From NCBI GenBank assembly GCA_020404105.1, contig JADBWH010000036.1:39867-103866 (forward strand): 64,000 bases of DNA, given 5' to 3'. The position numbers and the translations under genes were made by a program. The notes beneath the pieces were generated by a model, which searched no databases, was not told where the DNA came from, and saw nothing but the letters and a program-made list of their open reading frames with translations. This document shows, piece after piece, positions 63,865 through 64,000 of this stretch. Source of the stretch: Pseudanabaena sp. M53BS1SP1A06MG. Its GTDB lineage: Bacteria > Cyanobacteriota > Cyanobacteriia > Pseudanabaenales > Pseudanabaenaceae. Each line of letters opens with the position of its first letter. The stretch's first letter is position 1.

Positions 63865-64000
63865 TACGTGGAACAAATATCACCCTCACCCCCCTGCCCC
63901 CTCTCCCTTGATGGGAGAGGGGGAGCTAGACTAATTTCTTGTTCCCCTCTCCCTTAATGGGAGAGGGGCTAGGGGTGAGGGTCTTAGAAACTTCCACGTA
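63865..64000. repeat. Inverted-repeat element with GC-rich core, reaching the window edge
   Basis: Ends TACGTGGAA and TTCCACGTA mirror each other. Inside, CCCTCACCCCC and GGGGTGAGGG mirror each other, with two GGGAGAGGGG-type hairpins (around 63898-63924 and 63944-63966). Its base composition is unlike its AT-rich surroundings. It may continue beyond the window. Confidence 0.65.

Overview
The window is chromosomal DNA from a cyanobacterium, most likely a Pseudanabaena-like filamentous strain. The evidence is alkane biosynthesis (ado, aar), type III glutamine synthetase (glnN), ArgZ/AgrE, Ycf46, Ycf51, a one-helix Hli protein, phytyl-naphthoquinone methyltransferase and frequent GCGATCGC octamers. 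The genus is an inference; no rRNA or tRNA gene is present to test it.

Positions 1-2230 hold a complete diversity-generating retroelement (DGR). It consists of the C-terminal part of a formylglycine-generating-enzyme-like (C-type-lectin fold) target with its variable repeat (VR), an Avd-type accessory gene, a DGR reverse transcriptase, and an adenine-rich template repeat (TR) that begins on the last base of the RT stop codon. VR and TR align without gaps over 139 bp and differ at 17 sites, all of them adenines in TR.

Positions 2460-13350 carry mainly nitrogen and cofactor metabolism: a TldD/PmbA-family protein, glnN with a well-spaced NtcA promoter, ilvE, moaA, argZ/agrE, then a gene-poor stretch with a dead transposase and a secreted alpha carbonic anhydrase. 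Positions 14000-31570 mix c-di-GMP signalling (GAF-GGDEF-EAL and GAF-HD-GYP), mdh, rodA-menG, the ycf46-DUF3038-DUF4335 operon, a CHAD protein and an atypical pyruvate kinase homologue. Positions 31880-37610 form a signalling block: response regulator, VWA and FHA proteins in one operon, a GAF-nucleotide cyclase gene cut in two by a 101-bp miniature element, and a second VWA gene. Positions 37700-46000 hold an RlpA-like protein, a J-domain/pentapeptide protein, a glycosyltransferase, two transporters and HU.

Positions 45960-49660 are the conserved rpmH-rnpA-PH-yidC-jag-yceD cluster, with a miniature element between yidC and jag. Positions 49730-64000 hold a TPR protein, an hli gene with a probable HLR1 (RpaB) site, rpsF, a receiver-kinase hybrid, ribD-queE-queC (queC has an in-frame amber codon), an ABC1 kinase, aar and ado, glyS and a secreted protein.

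Intergenic DNA is crowded with non-autonomous repeats. At least five families of short terminal-inverted-repeat elements recur, and long perfect palindromes close many genes, often overlapping stop codons. The most interesting items are the DGR, the miniature-element-split cyclase gene, the amber codon in queC, and a start-less ParB-like reading frame at 28351-28617.
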